This document shows, piece by piece, positions 63,898 to 64,000 of a DNA stretch of 64,000 nt (position 1 is the stretch's first letter; every line of letters begins with the position of its first letter). Location: assembly GCF_001028665.1 (NCBI RefSeq), contig NZ_CP011504.1, positions 1,302,001-1,366,000 of the forward strand, given 5' to 3'. A model generated the notes under the pieces. That model saw nothing but the letters and a program-made list of their open reading frames with translations, was not told where the DNA came from and did no database searches. The stretch comes from Burkholderia pyrrocinia (lineage in GTDB: Bacteria > Pseudomonadota > Gammaproteobacteria > Burkholderiales > Burkholderiaceae). The translations under genes were made by a program, and so were the position numbers.

Positions 63898-63913
63898 TGA
63901 CGCACGTGCGTCA
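63898..63913. promoter_or_regulatory. 16-bp perfect palindrome upstream of cioAB
   Basis: TGACGCACGTGCGTCA is fully palindromic. It stands 40 bp beyond the FNR/ANR box, away from cioA. It could be a second regulator site for cioAB or belong to a gene outside the window. Confidence 0.5.
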
Positions 63914-64000
63914 ATATGGCGCGTCGCGTCATCGGAACGGTTCGATACGTACGCCCGTAGCGCGTAGAACGCCCCGGCGTGTCGCAGTGCGCGGCCGATA

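Larger units (their letters stand above)
63684..64000. other. Regulatory region upstream of cioA, to window edge
   Basis: It contains the FNR/ANR box (63844-63857) and the 16-bp palindrome (63898-63913). No gene is supported to the right edge. Confidence 0.6.

Overview
The window looks like a chromosomal segment of a Burkholderia, probably of the cepacia complex. The DNA is very GC-rich with strong third-position bias. Gram-negative trimeric and OprD-type porins, DUF4148, short H-NS proteins of the Bv3F type, a prpR-prpBC-acnD-prpF cluster and a cioAB oxidase all fit that genus. I see no insertion sequence, integrase, phage gene, CRISPR array, rRNA or tRNA. The accessory flavour comes from three toxin-antitoxin-type loci (stbDE-like, an orphan hicB, hipA-hipB) and several unusual repeats.

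Layout. 0-7.1 kb: end of a dipeptide ABC operon, an OprD-type porin, a DedA-rhodanese fusion and a Tat-exported phospholipase C. 7.6-14.9 kb: an L-amino-acid N-acetyltransferase, a thioredoxin-like exported protein, and a GntP permease with a divergent sigma-54 activator; between those two I read a sigma-54 promoter and three GTCTC-N6-GAGAC activator sites. 14.9-19.4 kb: two convergent H-NS-family genes enclosing a Pat-type acyltransferase gene. Their 3' sides carry a repeat, GGTGAG-N6-CGGGAG, present as 12 exactly phased 23-bp units beside one gene and three units beside the other. 19.5-23.3 kb: IclR regulator, FAH hydrolase, VOC protein with a duplicated 5' fragment, CGNR regulator.

23.4-33 kb is the 2-methylcitrate cycle: PrpR (sigma-54 activator) diverges from prpB, prpC, acnD and prpF, which end at a clear terminator. 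Four successive hairpins with compensatory stem changes then lead into a CaiB-type CoA-transferase. 33-46 kb: stbDE-like pair, PaaI thioesterase, chemoreceptor with a sigma-28 promoter, AGE epimerase, MgtC-like protein, a repeat-rich membrane protein, small genes, the copper ATPase CopA with a MerR-type 19-bp-spacer promoter, and an orphan HicB with a 24-bp operator palindrome. 46-57.6 kb: a DUF748 giant, a secreted phosphatase/phosphodiesterase, a LysR regulator and a four-gene ABC importer. 57.6-64 kb: porin, Pmp3-like peptide, hipA-hipB with a long inverted-repeat operator, and cioAB plus a tiny overlapping DUF2474 gene behind a perfect FNR/ANR box.

The strongest candidates for something undescribed are the phased 23-bp array tied to the two H-NS paralogues and the four-hairpin element at 31.7-31.9 kb. 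Both are read directly from the sequence; their functions are inference.
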